Assembly (NCBI GenBank): GCA_903835865.1
Contig: CAILON010000374.1
Coordinates: 1 to 8,969 of the forward strand
DNA from: an uncultured beta proteobacterium
GTDB taxonomy: Bacteria > Pseudomonadota > Gammaproteobacteria > Burkholderiales > Burkholderiaceae
Direction: 5' to 3'
Length of the DNA: 8,969 nucleotides
In this document: in pieces, positions 8,756 to 8,969 of the stretch
Numbering within the stretch: position 1 is the first letter of the stretch
How the letters are laid out: each line of letters starts with the position of its first letter
The notes under the pieces: model-generated
The model's input: only the letters and a program-made list of their open reading frames with translations
Database searches by the model: none
What the model was told of the DNA's origin: nothing
Translations under genes and position numbers: made by a program

Positions 8756-8779
8756 AGAGGATCGCCAATAAGGGGTCAA
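8751..8779 (-). promoter_or_regulatory. Predicted sigma70-type promoter of the dcw operon
   Basis: On the minus strand, TTGACC (8779-8774, five of six to the -35 consensus) is followed after exactly 17 bp by TAAAGT (8756-8751, four of six to the -10 consensus). Transcription should start near 8744, leaving a short leader of about 24 nt before the mraZ GTG. The -10 box is the start of the first MraZ repeat. Two A-tracts (8798-8793 and 8787-8783) lie at about -51 and -41, where an UP element would sit. It is the only convincing promoter facing the cluster that I can see. Confidence 0.75.
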
Positions 8780-8810
8780 GTGTTTTTGGGTATTTTTTAG
8801 GAAATTCTCT

Positions 8811-8826
8811 AGTGTTTACAAACACT
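8811..8826. promoter_or_regulatory. Perfect 7-2-7 dyad, candidate operator
   Basis: AGTGTTT-AC-AAACACT is a perfect inverted repeat of 7-bp arms around 2 bp. The same 7-mer half-site, AGTGTTT, recurs at 8779-8785 touching the -35 box of the mraZ promoter. No T-run follows on either strand and the centre is too short for a good RNA hairpin, so a protein-binding dyad is more likely than a terminator. I do not recognise the regulator. Confidence 0.45.
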
Positions 8827-8834
8827 TAGCGTCA

Positions 8835-8844
8835 TGTGTTCACA
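8835..8844. promoter_or_regulatory. Short 4-2-4 dyad TGTG-TT-CACA, possible second operator
   Basis: This is a short perfect inverted repeat whose centre lies 21 bp from the centre of the larger dyad at 8811-8826, two helical turns away. It shares the GTGTT-N-AC character of the larger dyad. Alone it would be unremarkable; the helical phasing is the reason for listing it. Confidence 0.3.
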
Positions 8845-8937
8845 AAATGCTAATAGTAAAATAGCTACTTGAAACAATGACTTGGAAAATATACTTAAGA
8901 ATAGATCTTAGCTATAGGGCTAGATAATGCATAAATA

Positions 8938-8957
8938 TACTGTATTTAAAAACAGTA
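8938..8957. promoter_or_regulatory. LexA (SOS) box
   Basis: The site reads TACTGT-ATTTAAAA-ACAGTA, a CTG-N10-CAG palindrome whose perfect arms extend to 7 bp (ATACTGT/ACAGTAT). It matches 17 of 20 positions of the E. coli SOS consensus as I recall it, and differs by about one base from the umuDC operator. LexA of beta- and gammaproteobacteria is known to use CTGT-N8-ACAG. The palindrome does not show direction. A perfect minus-strand TATAAT abuts it at 8962-8957, and a plus-strand TATACT overlaps it at 8936-8941. The likeliest target is an SOS gene transcribed rightwards from beyond 8969. Confidence 0.82.
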
Positions 8958-8969
8958 TTATAAATAAAT

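Larger units (their letters stand above)
8721..8969. other. AT-rich intergenic regulatory region upstream of mraZ
   Basis: This is the only non-coding stretch in the window and it continues past the right edge. No open reading frame of credible length, tRNA or terminator is visible on either strand. From the mraZ side it holds three MraZ repeats, the operon promoter, two A-tracts, two dyads and, at the far end, a LexA box. The middle part (about 8845-8935) is AT-rich and shows only a weak inverted repeat, TAAGA-N5-TCTTA (8896-8910), and scattered -10-like hexamers without good -35 partners. The region is clearly richer in A and T than the genes beside it. Confidence 0.7.

Noticed and set aside
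8811..8826. Possible rho-independent terminator at the AGTGTTT dyad
   Set aside because: The stem is AT-rich, the loop is too small and no T-run follows on either strand.
8869..8895. Plus-strand promoter TTGAAA ... TATACT
   Set aside because: The hexamers are fair but the spacing is only 15 bp in an AT-rich stretch where such matches are common. It is not strong enough to list as a feature.
8896..8910. Inverted repeat TAAGA-N5-TCTTA
   Set aside because: Five-base arms in AT-rich DNA are expected by chance, and there is no phasing with the other elements.
1..8969. CRISPR arrays, insertion sequences, tRNA genes or a new accessory system
   Set aside because: No regularly spaced repeats, transposase-like frames, terminal inverted repeats or tRNA-like folds are visible. 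The coding part is a standard dcw cluster.

Overview
The window carries the front half of a bacterial division and cell-wall (dcw) cluster, all on the minus strand. In transcription order, from high to low coordinate, the genes are mraZ, rsmH, ftsL, ftsI, murE, murF, mraY and murD. murD runs off the left edge of the window. The gene order, an m-DAP-type MurE, a 389-residue MraY, a MurF with an [10 protein letters not shown] motif, a MurD with a charged insertion and a moderate base composition all point to a betaproteobacterium of the Burkholderiales. A Polynucleobacter-like organism is my best guess. That is recognition from protein sequence, not a search result.

The region from 1 to 8720 is essentially all coding. 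Three successive junctions (rsmH/ftsL, ftsL/ftsI, ftsI/murE) are ATGA overlaps. murE/murF is a TGATG overlap and murF/mraY overlaps by 10 bp. mraZ/rsmH and mraY/murD are separated by only 12 and 13 bp. I see no terminator or internal gap, so this reads as one translationally coupled operon. MraZ is the regulator of the cluster and RsmH modifies 16S rRNA. FtsL and FtsI are membrane division proteins. MurE, MurF and MurD are cytoplasmic ATP-dependent ligases that build UDP-MurNAc-pentapeptide, and MraY loads that product onto undecaprenyl phosphate to give lipid I. MurD acts before MurE, so gene order is not pathway order.

The only non-coding stretch is 8721-8969, about 250 bp and AT-rich, and it is the most interesting part of the window. 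Next to mraZ it holds a good sigma70-type promoter (TTGACC, 17 bp, TAAAGT). Three AAGTG direct repeats on an exact 10-bp period overlap the -10 box and reach the ribosome-binding site; these are the expected MraZ operators. Two A-tracts upstream of the -35 look like an UP element. Further out are two short dyads whose centres lie 21 bp apart. At the far right is an almost ideal LexA/SOS box (8938-8957), probably belonging to an SOS gene that starts beyond the window.

The coding region looks canonical and intact. I do not see a new protein system here; the points worth following up are regulatory.
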